A stretch of DNA of 64,000 nt from Macrocystis pyrifera. Taxonomy: Eukaryota > Sar > Phaeophyceae > Laminariales > Laminariaceae. Each line of letters opens with the position of its first letter. Within the stretch, counting starts at the first letter, position 1. The notes below the pieces were generated by a model. The model had not been told where the DNA came from. It did no database searches and saw only the letters and a list, made by a program, of their open reading frames with translations. The DNA lies in contig JASSKH010000023.1 of NCBI GenBank assembly GCA_031763025.1, forward strand, positions 1,364,001 through 1,428,000, written 5' to 3'. This document shows, one piece after another, positions 53,030-64,000 of the stretch. A program made the position numbers and the translations under genes.

Positions 53030-56000
53030 GCGACTCAGTTGTATTTCTGATGGGCTATTTTTGTTTCTGGCCGCACGCCCATGGTCTTACCTGGAGCCGG
53101 CAATTAAATTAAATTGGCGCGAAGCGCCAAAACGAGGGAGCAAAGCGACCAAAGATTGTTTTTGCCGATAGGCGAAAAAAAGTACTTCGTATAGCGGTGG
53201 GTACAGGCTTCGTCTGTCTGTAACTAAAGTTGTGTTTTTGTAATAGTGATTGCGAGAGCTGTACCTGACCGATTTCCACACACTCGACATCCACAGAAGC
53301 GGACGATCGTGGGCTAACGCGTGGAACTTGTTTCGCTGCACAAGTTGCCTCGAGTTGGTCACTGTCGGAGTGCTGCTATGGTCTTGGTGCTCTTTGGGGA
53401 GCGGGACTATTTTGTTTGTAGTTTGACTACGTTTTCTGTGAAATCGCACGGCCTACGGCATGTAACACACAAACTCGCGTTCTCTATTTTTCTACTGGTA
53501 CTGGCCGGCAATACGAGTGCTATAGCTTTCGGGTCTGTTTACACTTGTCCACAACACAGATGCTGGGCACGTTTGACTTGATGTCCTCCATCTGTCAGAT
53601 ACACTTCTTTCTTCACGCCTTTCCTCTGGATATTTTCAATAGGTCTGACGATGTTTTTCTGCAGCGACCGGTTCAGTTTGCCCATGATAATTCCACGAGC
53701 ACTTACTTACCGTGAGTAAGCAGCTAGCCCGGCCGGGTGAATTCAATAATTATTAACTACGTGCAGGTGGAAAAACGTGCCCATGGGAAGTCATCATCGG
53801 GCTCACAGGTGTTCGCATCGAATCTTCTATTGCACCTAAATCGAGTAGCTTCTCAAACAAAACGTAATTCCATTACGCTCGTGAGTCCTCGTTGGGGGCG
53901 ACACGCAGAAACATTTTTCGTCGCTCACTGCGCCTACATCCCCCCGAAACATATAAACCCAATAAGTTCTTCGCATATATTTCAAACGCATTCCGCTCTC
54001 AGAAGCTGTGCACCGCCCGTAAGTGTCGGATGTAGTTTGCAAGCACAGCATATTGCATTTCTTGTGGAATGATCAAGACACGTGAACCATATGTTGATTA
54101 ACAGAATGCCCAACACAAGAACACAACCATCCTCGTAACATCAACGGAGTAAAAACGCCGCTTAAAGCGGTGGCAGAATCTATCCCTGAAGCGTATTGAG
54201 ACAGTGTACATGCTGAACGAATCGTACGCCACAAGGCTTAATCTAACAGTATTGTTCGGACCGCGCCGCACTCGACGTGCGGAATCATCGTGGGCTAGAA
54301 TTTCAGCCCGCCTGACACATTTCGTCTCGGGCGCATACAACTCGAACTCCCCACTGAATTTCCAATTTTGGTTCGTCTGCTTCGGATGCTTAAAAGTCCC
54401 GGGAAAGCTCGTCGGGTGCACAGCACTTAATGCACCTTCCACCTTGGTGCTGCTGCCAAAAGTGATTGTGATGGTCTTTCTATGCCCCCACTGCCATCTC
54501 ATGCCCCTTGGCAAACGCGCGAAATCTGGATGGCATTGACGATAGCACAGCTACCCTTTGCCCCCCCCTGATCTCGGGCAGCTTGATGTTCTGCATACTA
54601 TCGGCTCGAACTGAAGGTCATCAGCGATTCAACCAAAGCCTTTGCCACGAGTGGTACTCGTGGGGCCTCCACTACCGACGAAAGCGCGGCAGTTGGTCTT
54701 TATGGTTCCCTGGTGTTGATGTGGCCGTGATGCCTGCTTCACCACCCGCGAGACGTCGAAAGTGGAAAGGACGTGTCAGCCCAAATGCCGCAAGAAAATT
54801 ACCGGAATTGTACAGGCCCTCACTCGAGCATCCGAAACTTTAAACACGAAAACGGGCTGGGTTTCACTTGCTGTTTTAACAGTACGCCTCGAGGTGGCCG
54901 GCCTTGTTGCTCAAACTGGGGACAACGACGTCCTTCACCGCTTCCATATCCCCGACGACATCGTTCTCCTTCAGTTTCGCACCATTGTAGCTATCCTCCG
55001 GCACGTGTGAACATAGCGACACCCGTCCCATTCCAGTGTTATGTCTACATCGTCTTGGCGCACGCCCTACTGGCGAAGGGGCTGTTCCACTACCGCGAAG
55101 GTCCATGGCGAAGGGTCGCCTCCGCGAAGTCTTCTGCATGCAAGTTTGAAAAATAGCTATTCGTCAATCCTAAAACATGCATACTACTGCAGGCGCTGTG
55201 GCAAAGTAGAATACTACTGAATCGCAAGGAAACCTATAGACGCACTGTAGACGCATGCACACTCCGGCCGACGGCGGTGGCAGGGGAAACAAGAGTCATG
55301 ATACATTTAACATGGCACGCAGTGCAACAGAAACTACACCCATATCGCTGGTGCTGCTCAAGCATAAACGGCACGACTTGCCGTACCCTACCTACTGCTT
55401 TGGCACGGCACGAGAAGGCACAACGGTAGGCTTACAGCTCACAGAGATGGTGTGCAGCGTCAGTCACCACGAACAAGTAGATAGAGGTTGGGGTAAGATC
55501 AAACGGCTAATTTACCCTCAAGCTTGATACAAAGTGCGCGAAAACGGCGACGAAAAGAAGTGCTGGTGCCTACTTAGTCCGAGTGCTGCTCACCTGAATC
55601 GAGATTTCCTCCCTACCTTGTTCATGGAAAACGCTGGCGTTCGCGTTTTCACCAATGGGCCCTTGCTCTGCGTCGCCGTTCGGGATTCACCCATCGTGCT
55701 TGCCTGCTCCCCCCCCCTCGCCCCACCTCCACACCTGCTACGACGGGTGTGGGTTCAGCGCTGAGAGCTACGATACGGTGGAGTGTTTCACCCAGGAAGT
55801 GAATCTGGCGGCGAGGCGAGTTCCCTCTGCCCCATCTCCGTCGCACGTAGCTCACTCGCCGCGCCGGGCAGGTGTGGTGTCCTTTCCGGTCCGCCAAGAG
55901 CACCTTTGCCGTTGGCGTTTTCACCACGACGTGCGGTTCCGGACTTGGGTCTTGCCATGGGGTTGAGCGTACAACCCTCACCACCCTCACCCGGCGGGCC

Positions 56001-57126
56001 TGCTCTTTGCGCTGACTCTCATCCACGACTATTATTGCTTACTGCTGGTTGGTTTGTAGTTTTCCTTCAGCGAATTGATTCCCTCAGCAAGCAACGCCTG
56101 TGTTGGCCCTCTTGCTCCCTCTCCGCCGTCGCCGCCGCTGCAAGGGCATCGCTTTCGGCTGCGTGCAAGACAATCGCACGATAAACACCACGTGTATGTT
56201 GCAGGTATGCGACACCACTTTAGCATATCTTATATTCTTATTTCGGGTCAGGCTCTATTTCTTTTCATGTGAGACGGGGTGTGTCCTACTCAACTTCCAG
56301 TGTAAATAATGCCACATCCTTATCTCTGTCCAAATCTCGAGCCTGAAGCTATAAACTCCTGTCGCGTACTGTAGTTGTTTTCTCTGGTGTCAGCATACCG
56401 CCTGGTGTTGCACTATTTCTAGAGTGAAAGAGAGGCGTGAATGCAAAGAGAAAAACGAACAAGAGGCGGTACATCGACAGTGCCAGCAGTGCTGCCAGTA
56501 CCACCACCCCTCCGCATTGTTCTCAACATGATTTCAAACGCCACTCGTCGTTCGACTAATCATACCAAAACGTTCAGCGCGAAAATGGTACCGATCATTG
56601 CTCCTGTCAGTGCTGCTGCTGTATATTACGAGCATGGGAACGAGCGGAACGGAACGAGGCTGTTCGTGGTCATTCGTTCCGTGCCTGTGTAAAAAAACGT
56701 GTTTGGGTCCATGCAGAATCCTGGGCCTCGCCAGCCGAATCAGTACGAACGGTATCTGTTGCACACGCCAGAGCACATTGGTGTCCACATCCATCTTCGG
56801 TGGTGTCCATCTACATCAAATAAGATCCTATATTAAATATAGTTCCCGTTCGGTCGGGCCGTTCGGTCCTCCCAAACAAGAAAAAGGGGTGCAACACTTC
56901 TTCTTCCTCTTCCTATATATACAATTTTTCTCGGGCTGCACTGAATCTATTCGTTTCCCACAACCAATCAGCATCAATTCATGCAGCAAATAATATTCCA
57001 TCCGGTTCGTTCCAATGCTCTCTGAGGGGGGGGGGTTAAGACACACCCTGATTGATCTGTCCAGGTATAACCATGGGCGTGCCGCCTTTTTTTCTTGGGT
57101 TTTCGAGATTCCTGTGTACCAGTACT
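53030..57126. other. Unassigned, mildly coding-like sequence
   Basis: Many overlapping 60-140-codon frames, among them 54098-54514 minus, 54508-54843 plus, 54876-55139 minus and 55649-56026 minus. None has a motif I recognise. If a spliced host gene with short exons exists in the window outside 37-41 kb, this is a likely place, but I cannot delineate it. Confidence 0.3.
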
Positions 57127-57134
57127 CAATTTTG

Positions 57135-58910
57135 CAAGGCTTATCACAGCAGTGACTGAGAATCGTGACGGACGGGACGGGACAGATTTGACTCGTTTGG
57201 CGGAAAAACAAATGAAAACGGGACGGTAAAAAGAGGACATAAATAGTTGGCGGGACGGGACAGCGGGTGCCAAATTTCTCGACGGGACGGGACGATAAAT
57301 ATTTTTTTCCTCGGGGGGACGGGACGGTAAATATTTTTTCCAGGCGGGACGGGACGGTAAACATTTTTTTCCTCAGCGGGACGGGACGGTAATTTTCTTC
57401 TTCGCCGGGGCGGGACGGTAAATATATTTTTTTCTTTTCCGCCGCAAGGTCGGCGCGGTCGTACGTGAAAAAAATCCCGCACACTGATTCCGCAAAGGGA
57501 GCCGTCCCGACGCAGAAGTTTTCTTCTCGAACCGCGGAGCCCAAGCCCCGAGAAGTATTGCCACTACACAGACGACGTTTTCTATTTCTTCCACCCCTGC
57601 CCCAAGCACTGCTGTTTGTTGTTGCGTTGCCAGCTCATGGTGGGTGTTCTGACAAATGGTTGTGCTTGCGCTGTGTTACTGTTGGTTGTGGAGGTGGAGG
57701 TAGTGGCGGCGGCGGTGGTGATTCTAGTGCCCATGCTGGTCGATCGACCCCGCCCGTGTGATAGGCATCCATGGCGTCCGTGCCGGTCACACCAAAGATG
57801 TTAGGAGACAGCAGCACTTTCGCCCCTTGACAGACAGCAACTTTGCATTGACATTGATATGCTTTGACTGACACCAAACTACTAGGTTTCAATGTTTAAC
57901 ACTCGGCCCTACATTATTGACAGCGCACGTTTGGCGTCCCGTTTGATGGCATGTCTCCTGAAAAATCTTTTGGGCCACACCAGTACTGGTGTGATCATGA
58001 GTTGAGTGGTATCTGCTGTTTGTGTGTGGCGGCGAGCCTGTGGCAGGTGTTGTGTTATGATACTCTGCTTTCAGTTGCGAGTGGAAATATCAAGTATGAA
58101 GATAGCTAATAAATGAAGAGCTGAGAGAACAAACAACACCACCAGGTATACACTACTTGGTAGTAATTTTCAGTATTTTTCGTAGATGGTAATATTTGTA
58201 CTTACTTTCATTTGAAAGTATACAAAAACAAATCATCAACCAGCTGCTGATCAACACTACCAGCACAGCTTTTTCTAGCAGAAGCAAAGGTGGTGCCCAG
58301 CAATTTCATACGAACCACTGACCAGGTACTATTATATAAGCAAAAGACGATGAAAAACATCATCTGTGAGTTCGACTGATTAATACCTGGTGGTTGATAC
58401 CCAATTTTGCAAGCTGGATAACACGCCTACTACTAATCTATATCGTACGTATTTCATTTATAGATGGGAGAGATAACACATGTATTTATATAATATTTAC
58501 TATTTTAGCTTGGTACGACTCGAAATTTCTTGTAATTCGTGGTGGAAATGGATGGCAACAGACGACCACGAATGTTTCTTGTAGGGGAAGAGGCAAGTTA
58601 CGTCCGCCGGAAGCGGTGCCACGACGGGACGCAACGATAATTTCCTACGGGAGAGATTTTATCGGCGGGACGGGACGGTAATTTTTCGATGTCACGGCGG
58701 GACGGGACGGTAATTTGTCGGTGTCACGGCGGGACGGGACGGTAATTTCCAACGAGAGAGATTTTATAGACGGGACGGGACGATAAGTGACGACGGTCAG
58801 GGATTTGGTCGGCGGGACGGGACGGCGGGACCATTTTGACGGCAGTTTTACCGTCCCGTTCCGCCGTTACCGCCGTTACCGTCCCGCCGAAATTACCGTG
58901 ATAAGCCTTG
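57135..58910. mobile_element. hAT-like non-autonomous element with GGGACGGGAC arrays (copy B)
   Basis: 1,776 bp with a perfect 8-bp duplication CAATTTTG (57127-57134, 58911-58918). Inverted ends are CAAGGCTTATCAC and GTGATAAGCCTTG, an exact complement pair over 13 bp. GGGACGGGACGG arrays lie at 57165-57420 and 58620-58890. The middle matches copy A (GATAGGCATCCATGGCGTCC, CACCAAAGATGTTAGGAGAC). It lacks the SINE and MITE of copy A and has a shorter left array. No transposase. Confidence 0.92.
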
Positions 58911-58919
58911 CAATTTTGT

Positions 58920-59300
58920 ACCAGGTCCATCGCTATCGCTACCCTTGCAGCATTGGACATTTACCCCCACGTATGCGAGTATGGATACCTCTTACCCACC
59001 CAAACAAAGCAATCTATCACCCCCCCCCCCCCCCTTGCTTTGTGTGCTTATGACAACGCATTGACAAAGGCAGGTGCATTTGAAGGCTGGCCCAGTTCGT
59101 AGTGATACTATGTAACTTATCATGATATATTTATACGGTCCGTCCAGTGCAACATGTCCGCTCATGCCTGGTACACCTTTAGGTTTTTACTGTAGGTTTT
59201 AGTGTAGCGCTCGAAGCAGGTTCTCTTATTCATAGGTGAATACTGCTGCACTTCATAAATACCGGTACTTGATGACTATATGCCGCTATTTATAGATAAT
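58920..59300. other. No recognisable gene; poly(C) tract
   Basis: A (C)n run lies at about 59019-59034; nothing else identified. Confidence 0.45.
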
Positions 59301-59304
59301 TGTT

Positions 59305-60090
59305 GGCATGTGTGTGTTCTTCACATTAAACCGTTCTTCTACTCGTCGACATCCAGCAAGCCCAGTGTCCGTGCTGATTCTTCACCCTAGAAAGACACGA
59401 GCTCTGTGGTCACAGACTACGACACAGATAACACACTGTAATGCATTACGTAATAGCCTACGCAATACCATGCCTTCGCACTATAGGTGCGGCCGATACA
59501 ACATACATAACTGCCGTAGTCCATGCTGCTACAGTCCTAAGGTGCAAGTTTGATGACTATATAGTATAGCTATTAAATAGGGAGTTTACCTTATTCAGGT
59601 CCCATTATCCCCGGGCCACAGCTGAGTGCGTTTGATTCAAGGTTATGCGATCCTAATAGAGGTGAAACATGGTTGTCAAGACCGAACAGGTCAACGTAAT
59701 AAAATCACTCTATTTCGTACGCTTTTGGAAATACATACTGGTGTACGGTTCGTGCGAAACTGAACCAAGTGTCGTGCCCCCCCAGGAGATGTGGCAGATA
59801 ACACAAGACAATCACAGCACCTACTATACCATACTAAACAGAGTAAGACCAAGGAAATAATAGGCAAACCGAAGCACATCGAAACAAAACAAAAAACAAC
59901 CCTTACGAAGGCAGCCGCAGCAGTTTGTGGTGCAAAGTTACATATGACAGGTTTTTTATATACTATTAATCGATGTGATACCTACAGCAGCTATCCCGTC
60001 TGCTGCTGTCTTTTCCCTGTTTTCGTCAACAGTGCTCCACCCACGGAACTGATATGGGCTAGGCTGCGCAAAACAAACAAGACAGGCTAG
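59305..60090 (-). mobile_element. LINE 3' UTR fragment with tail
   Basis: Tail at about 59318-59410 (CTTCACATTAAACCGTTCTT, GTGTCCGTGCTGATTC), UTR marks CAGGAGATGTGGCAGATAAC and AACAGAGTAAGACCAAGGAA, then GCAGCCGCAGCAGTTTGTGG. No coding part. Confidence 0.75.
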
Positions 60091-60099
60091 CCGTCTATA

Positions 60100-60100
<1 letters not shown>

Positions 60101-60131
<31 letters not shown>

Positions 60132-60251
60132 TCTTCACATTAAACCGTTCTTTCTACGCGTCGACATCCAGCACAACCAGTGTCCATGCCGATTCTTCAA
60201 ACCTAGAGAGATACAAGTTCTGTGGTCACAAAGCTACGCCACAGAGATACT
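60101..60251 (-). mobile_element. LINE tail-only copy with (AAC)n end
   Basis: Reading minus: GTATCTCTGTGGCGTAGCTT, the conserved tail, then AAAACAACAAC(AAC)n. It is about 150 bp, severely 5'-truncated, and directly abuts the 3' end of the main LINE. Confidence 0.85.
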
Positions 60252-63200
60252 GTTGTTGTTGTTGTTGTTGTTGTTGTTTTCTTCACATTAAACGTTCTTT
60301 CTACGCGTCGACATCCAGCACAACCAGTGTCCGTGCCGATTCTTCAAACCTAGAGAGATACAAGTTCTGTGGTCACAAAGCTACGCCACAGAGATACTAC
60401 GTTGCCACGTATGTAATGCAATGCCATGTCATCATACTGCGTACGACAGGCACGACATACACATTCGATGACTTAGAAAAACAAAAACGAAACAAAGAGA
60501 AAAAACAAAAACAAAAACAAAGACAATTCGAAAGAGAAAAGAAGCAAAAAAAAAAAAAAGAAACTAAAATATACCTGGTATATGTATATACTTCAGTATA
60601 GCAACAAACCATCGTACCCCCACGTAGGGGACGTGGCAGACACTTGAAAAGAACGAGCTGGAAAAAGAAAAAGAAAAAGAAGAAAACACCACTAGTCGTC
60701 AACAGAGTAAGACTAAGAACCAAGGTAAAATAACAGTCAAACCAAACAAAGCACAAGGCATGCTCCAGGTAGCGGCAGCAGTTTGTGGTACGAGTAGCAC
60801 AGCCAGGGTATCCCTGCTGGCCCGCCTGGTACCTTGCTACCCTGTCTGCCACCATCGTCCAGCGTTCGTCAACTATGGCCGGCCCCTCGGCGTCAGACAG
60901 TACGAAACAAGCAGAGCAGGCTCGTCATCCACCCACGCCACACGACTCCTTCAATAAGGCTTATCAATCGGAGAAAGGAAGAAATGAAAATCACATAGGG
61001 TCACCGCAAAGAAGACAATAAAATGAAATAAAAATAAACAAAAACAACAGGAAGACAAAGGAAGACCACGTTCGAACCAGCTGCACCAGTTGGTGGTACG
61101 AGTAGTATAGGCATATTCTACTTCTTAGTCTGCCCGGTACCTGGCTACCCTATCTGCCATCTCCTTCCTACTTTCGTCCACTGCAGTTTCCCTGCTACTC
61201 CTCTTCCTCCCCCTCTCCGCATTCCCTTGGTCGGGTTTTCTGTTACTCCTCTTGTTGCCCCTCCTCCCCCCATTCCCTTGGACACCACCCACGGCGGATG
61301 CGCGGCGCTGCCTGCTCAGCTCAGCCTCAGCCTCGTGCCACCTCACCATGAACCGTTCGGCTGCTTCCAGGATCCCCCGGTACCACTTCCCCGCCTTTTT
61401 TGCAGCAGTGGGCCACAGTGCGGTCTCAACTCCAAACACCAAGGGAGCAAGTTCCGTTGACCCTTCGGTGGCGCGGAACTCCCTAAGGTCTTCGACTACG
61501 CATCTATGCCAAGTCTTGACCTGTCCGCCAGGTCTCGGGTTCTCCCCACCAGCAATCGTCCCGAACATCACCCGGCTAGGTAATCGATCCTTGCTTTGCC
61601 GTGCCACCCCCCCCGCGAAGAAGAGACGCCGTTTGCGGATGGTCGTTTCGATGCTCTCGCAACGTGTCATCTTGAGGGCCTTCGCGTACGAGAGGGTGGC
61701 ATGGTCAGTACGAAGTCGGCGTTGGAAGCCAATGACTCGCAACAGAACTTGGTGGTGAGCCGTTCGAAGCTTGGCAAAGTGTTCCGCTCTGAGGGTCGAC
61801 GTCACACACCCGTAGAGCAGGGTCTCAATCACCTCGGCCTTCAGCATTCGGACTTTCAGGCTAAGGGGGGCGGTCGTCCTATCATACAGCTCCGGGCCGA
61901 ACCGTTTGAGGCATGCTCGCATGAGACGGATCCGTCGGTCGATTTCGAGCGAGAGGTCAGCATTTTCGTGGATAACGCCGCCTAGGTACAAAAACTGGGC
62001 CGTCTGCTTATACCTCTGGCCTGCTGCTTCGATAACGAGCGGTGGTGCGAGGGTTTTCTGGTCTGGCGTTTGTAGAAGCATAGTCTCTGTCTTATTTTCC
62101 GACACCGTAAGGCCTGCTGCTTCGAAGACAGTCACGATGACTGTCATCATTTTCGCGAGCCCTTCAGCCGACTTCGAGACAATCCCTGCGTCATCGGCGT
62201 ACAACATGCCCCATACAGCCCTTCGCACGTACGTCAACGGCTCCTGCTCCTCCGTCCCGGCTACTCCAGCATCACTAAGTTGGACCAAATCCCTTACGAT
62301 TGCTTCGTCATGGCTAAAGCGTACTAGTACGACGTGCAACGCAGCAGCGAAAAATACGTTGAACAGTAACGGTGACAGCACACAGCCTTGCCGCAGCCCC
62401 TGCGTGACATCAAACCATTCCGAGTGCTCGCCGTCATCCGTACGCACGCGAGCCCGCATGCCATCGTGGAAATTACGGATAATTCTCAGCATCTTGGTTG
62501 GTACGCCAAAACGTGTGAGTACTTCCCATAACAGCTCTCGGTCGACAGAGTCGTACGCTTTCTGCAGATCGATGAAGCACAAGTACAGGGGGATTTTCCT
62601 CTGTCTTCCAAGCTCTTGCAACCGGCGCACGACGAACAACATATCAATCGTTGATCGTGCGGGGCGGAAGCCGCACTGTTCCTCCGGGAGTAATTCCTCG
62701 GTCTCGCAGTAGTTGCTGAGGCGCGACGCGACGATTTTCAACAAGACTTTGCCTGCGTGGGCAACCAGCGAAATCCCTCTGTAGTTGTTGCAATCAGTTC
62801 GGTCCTTCTTTTTGTGAAGGACCTTGATGATCGCGTCTTTCCATTGCTGGGGGACTTCTCCTGTTACCCAAACATTGACAAGGATGTTGTGAAAGCACTG
62901 GGCGAATGCGGGGTGGTCGATTTTCAGGAGTTCGGCCGGGAGACCATCTGGCCCGACAGCTTTCCAGTTTGACATCCCCTTAAGTGCTTCCGTCATCTCG
63001 TCCATGGATGGTTCATCTCCGAGCGACAGTTTAAGCGGTCGTGGTGGCAAGAGGTCGATGATCGTGGGATCGAGGTTAAGCGATTTCGTGTTCAAAAGTT
63101 TGTGGTAAAACCTCCCCCACCGTTCACGAATTCGCACCTTATCCCGCAACAGCGTGCCATCCTCGTCCCTGATGAACTGTTCGCTTCTCGCTTTAGTCCC

Positions 63201-64000
63201 TTCCAACCCTACCGTACTCTTAAGGTGCTTGTAAAAGCCTCTCTGGTCGTTGTTCGCTAGTAGTCGTTCGGTATCAGCGAGGTACGCTTCGAAGTACGCA
63301 TGCAGTCCTGCGGCAATCACCTTCTGCAGGTTCGCACACGCAGATCTCAGTGTCTTCCACGCGGTTCTATCCTGGGGGTGGGCACGCAAGAATTGCCGTG
63401 CATCCTCCCTCGCTGTCCATGCTAACATGAATGCGGTCACGGTTTCGGCAGACTCACACCATCCATGTCTGCGGTGGCGACGTGGAGGGGGTGGTACCTC
63501 TTTTTCGACCGCATCAATAATAGCCGCAGTGAAAAACTCAACCATGCCAGACGTATTACGGGGATGGTTAGGCTGGTTGAGAGTGGAGACGACCCTCGCG
63601 ACTACTCGTTCACGACACTTTCCATCGGACATAAAAAGCTGCCTGTCGAACTCTCGGCGTTTTGTCGGTCTACGTATTTGTCTGTTGGACGCAAAGTGAC
63701 CACTGAGTCGGACTTTGACATACAAGATGTTGTGGTCTGAGTCAGCCTTAGCTGGGGCAGGAGGCTGTGGGACGACTTTAACATCTTGTACTCTAGGTCG
63801 ATGGGCTTGACGGGTTAGGATGTAGTCGATCCGCTTACGGTCACTCGGGCTGGTGCCGTTGTGTGTATGCGAAATCCCACCCTTGCGCGTGCTGAAAAAC
63901 GTGTTGGTGAGAGCTAACTTGCAATTGGTGGCGAACGACAGGAGTCGTCTGCCATTATCATTACGAGCATCACGCCCATATGCTCCAAGCACTCTATTTT
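60252..64000 (-). mobile_element. LINE (non-LTR retrotransposon), 5' end beyond window
   Basis: 3' structure in minus orientation: the ORF stops at 61125, and a ~850-bp UTR leads into the conserved tail (TTGAAGAATCGGCACGGACA ... AATGTGAAGAAAACAACAAC) and (AAC)9. It is the parent-type sequence for all LINE fragments in this window. The UTR has no MITE, giving the uninterrupted reference for 35215-35319. Confidence 0.9.
61125..64000 (-). CDS. LINE endonuclease-reverse transcriptase polyprotein, 5'-partial
   Basis: An uninterrupted frame of at least 955 codons; the first in-window codon read as start is GTG and the frame stays open to the window edge, so the true N-terminus is missing. Residues 1-95 are the C-terminal half of an APE-type endonuclease (NDNGRRLLSF, DRKRIDYIL, SDHNIL). 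Reverse transcriptase follows: GPDG at 347, NNYRGISL at 402, GFRP at 441, FIDLQKAYDS at 473 with the first catalytic Asp, QGLRQGC at 531, and YADD at 598 with the two further Asp. A thumb and basic C-terminus (residues ~650-955) end in Lys/Arg-rich KRSSRETAVDESRKE. No RNase H or zinc knuckle is evident. The protein nicks DNA and reverse-transcribes its own RNA at the nick. The intact frame suggests recent activity. The clade is not assigned. Confidence 0.93.
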   Translation of the reverse strand, partial: NRVLGAYGRDARNDNGRRLLSFATNCKLALTNTFFSTRKGGISHTHNGTSPSDRKRIDYILTRQAHRPRVQDVKVVPQPPAPAKADSDHNILYVKVRLSGHFASNRQIRRPTKRREFDRQLFMSDGKCRERVVARVVSTLNQPNHPRNTSGMVEFFTAAIIDAVEKEVPPPPRRHRRHGWCESAETVTAFMLAWTAREDARQFLRAHPQDRTAWKTLRSACANLQKVIAAGLHAYFEAYLADTERLLANNDQRGFYKHLKSTVGLEGTKARSEQFIRDEDGTLLRDKVRIRERWGRFYHKLLNTKSLNLDPTIIDLLPPRPLKLSLGDEPSMDEMTEALKGMSNWKAVGPDGLPAELLKIDHPAFAQCFHNILVNVWVTGEVPQQWKDAIIKVLHKKKDRTDCNNYRGISLVAHAGKVLLKIVASRLSNYCETEELLPEEQCGFRPARSTIDMLFVVRRLQELGRQRKIPLYLCFIDLQKAYDSVDRELLWEVLTRFGVPTKMLRIIRNFHDGMRARVRTDDGEHSEWFDVTQGLRQGCVLSPLLFNVFFAAALHVVLVRFSHDEAIVRDLVQLSDAGVAGTEEQEPLTYVRRAVWGMLYADDAGIVSKSAEGLAKMMTVIVTVFEAAGLTVSENKTETMLLQTPDQKTLAPPLVIEAAGQRYKQTAQFLYLGGVIHENADLSLEIDRRIRLMRACLKRFGPELYDRTTAPLSLKVRMLKAEVIETLLYGCVTSTLRAEHFAKLRTAHHQVLLRVIGFQRRLRTDHATLSYAKALKMTRCESIETTIRKRRLFFAGGVARQSKDRLPSRVMFGTIAGGENPRPGGQVKTWHRCVVEDLREFRATEGSTELAPLVFGVETALWPTAAKKAGKWYRGILEAAERFMVRWHEAEAELSRQRRASAVGGVQGNGGRRGNKRSNRKPDQGNAERGRKRSSRETAVDESRKEMADRVARYRAD

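Overview
The window is eukaryotic, repeat-dominated DNA. I find no operons, no bacterial gene packing, and no confidently intact host gene. Almost everything I can name is a transposable element, a fragment of one, a satellite or a microsatellite. The protein remnants (Ty3/gypsy integrase, APE-type LINE reverse transcriptase, hAT transposase), a tRNA-derived SINE, TTAGGG runs and very long CAG/CTG tracts fit a large eukaryotic genome. A brown-alga-like stramenopile is my best guess. It rests on general resemblance only and is unproven.

Layout. 0-2.5 kb: a hAT-like element carrying TTAGGG runs, then a decayed hAT transposase split over both strands around a small TA-flanked MITE. 2.5-7.4 kb: sparse DNA with element-like short-motif clusters, then a 5'-truncated LINE copy. 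7.4-12.1 kb: an ATCGATAG satellite, then a 0.8 kb (ATGT)n array interrupted by a 3.5 kb LTR retrotransposon with decayed integrase. 12-19 kb: mostly unassigned, with one decayed ORF, a 200-bp-class tandem repeat, a PIF/Harbinger-like MITE and CTG tracts. 18.6-20.7 kb: a SINE, LINE tails, a second TTAGGG element and a 1 kb satellite. 22.1-25.5 kb: two hAT-like non-autonomous elements with perfect 8-bp target duplications; the first has been hit by a SINE and a MITE. 26.3-36.4 kb: a graveyard of 3' ends of one LINE family on both strands, with TTAGGG elements, a piggyBac-like MITE, a triplicated SINE-bearing unit, a LINE-derived palindrome and a MITE nested in its own kind. 37-41 kb: two possible zinc-finger exons on the minus strand flanking a higher-order CAG repeat array. 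41-57 kb: mainly unassigned, with satellites, a second piggyBac-like MITE, a SINE and a recent tandem duplication. 57.1-58.9 kb: a sister of the 22.1 kb hAT-like element. 59.3-64 kb: LINE tails and the best-preserved LINE of the window (955 codons visible, 5' end beyond the window).

How it fits together. One LINE family (ORF at 61.1-64 kb) explains at least eleven dispersed copies of a conserved ~80-bp 3' tail ending in (AAC)n. Two insertion events can be read against uninterrupted paralogues inside the window, fixing the target duplication of the small MITE as TA. Two hAT-like copies carry different perfect 8-bp duplications (ATAATTAT and CAATTTTG), so their ends are known to the base. The hAT transposase remnant at 0.8-2.4 kb is the only hAT-type coding sequence seen. 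Whether it ever mobilised these non-autonomous families is inference.
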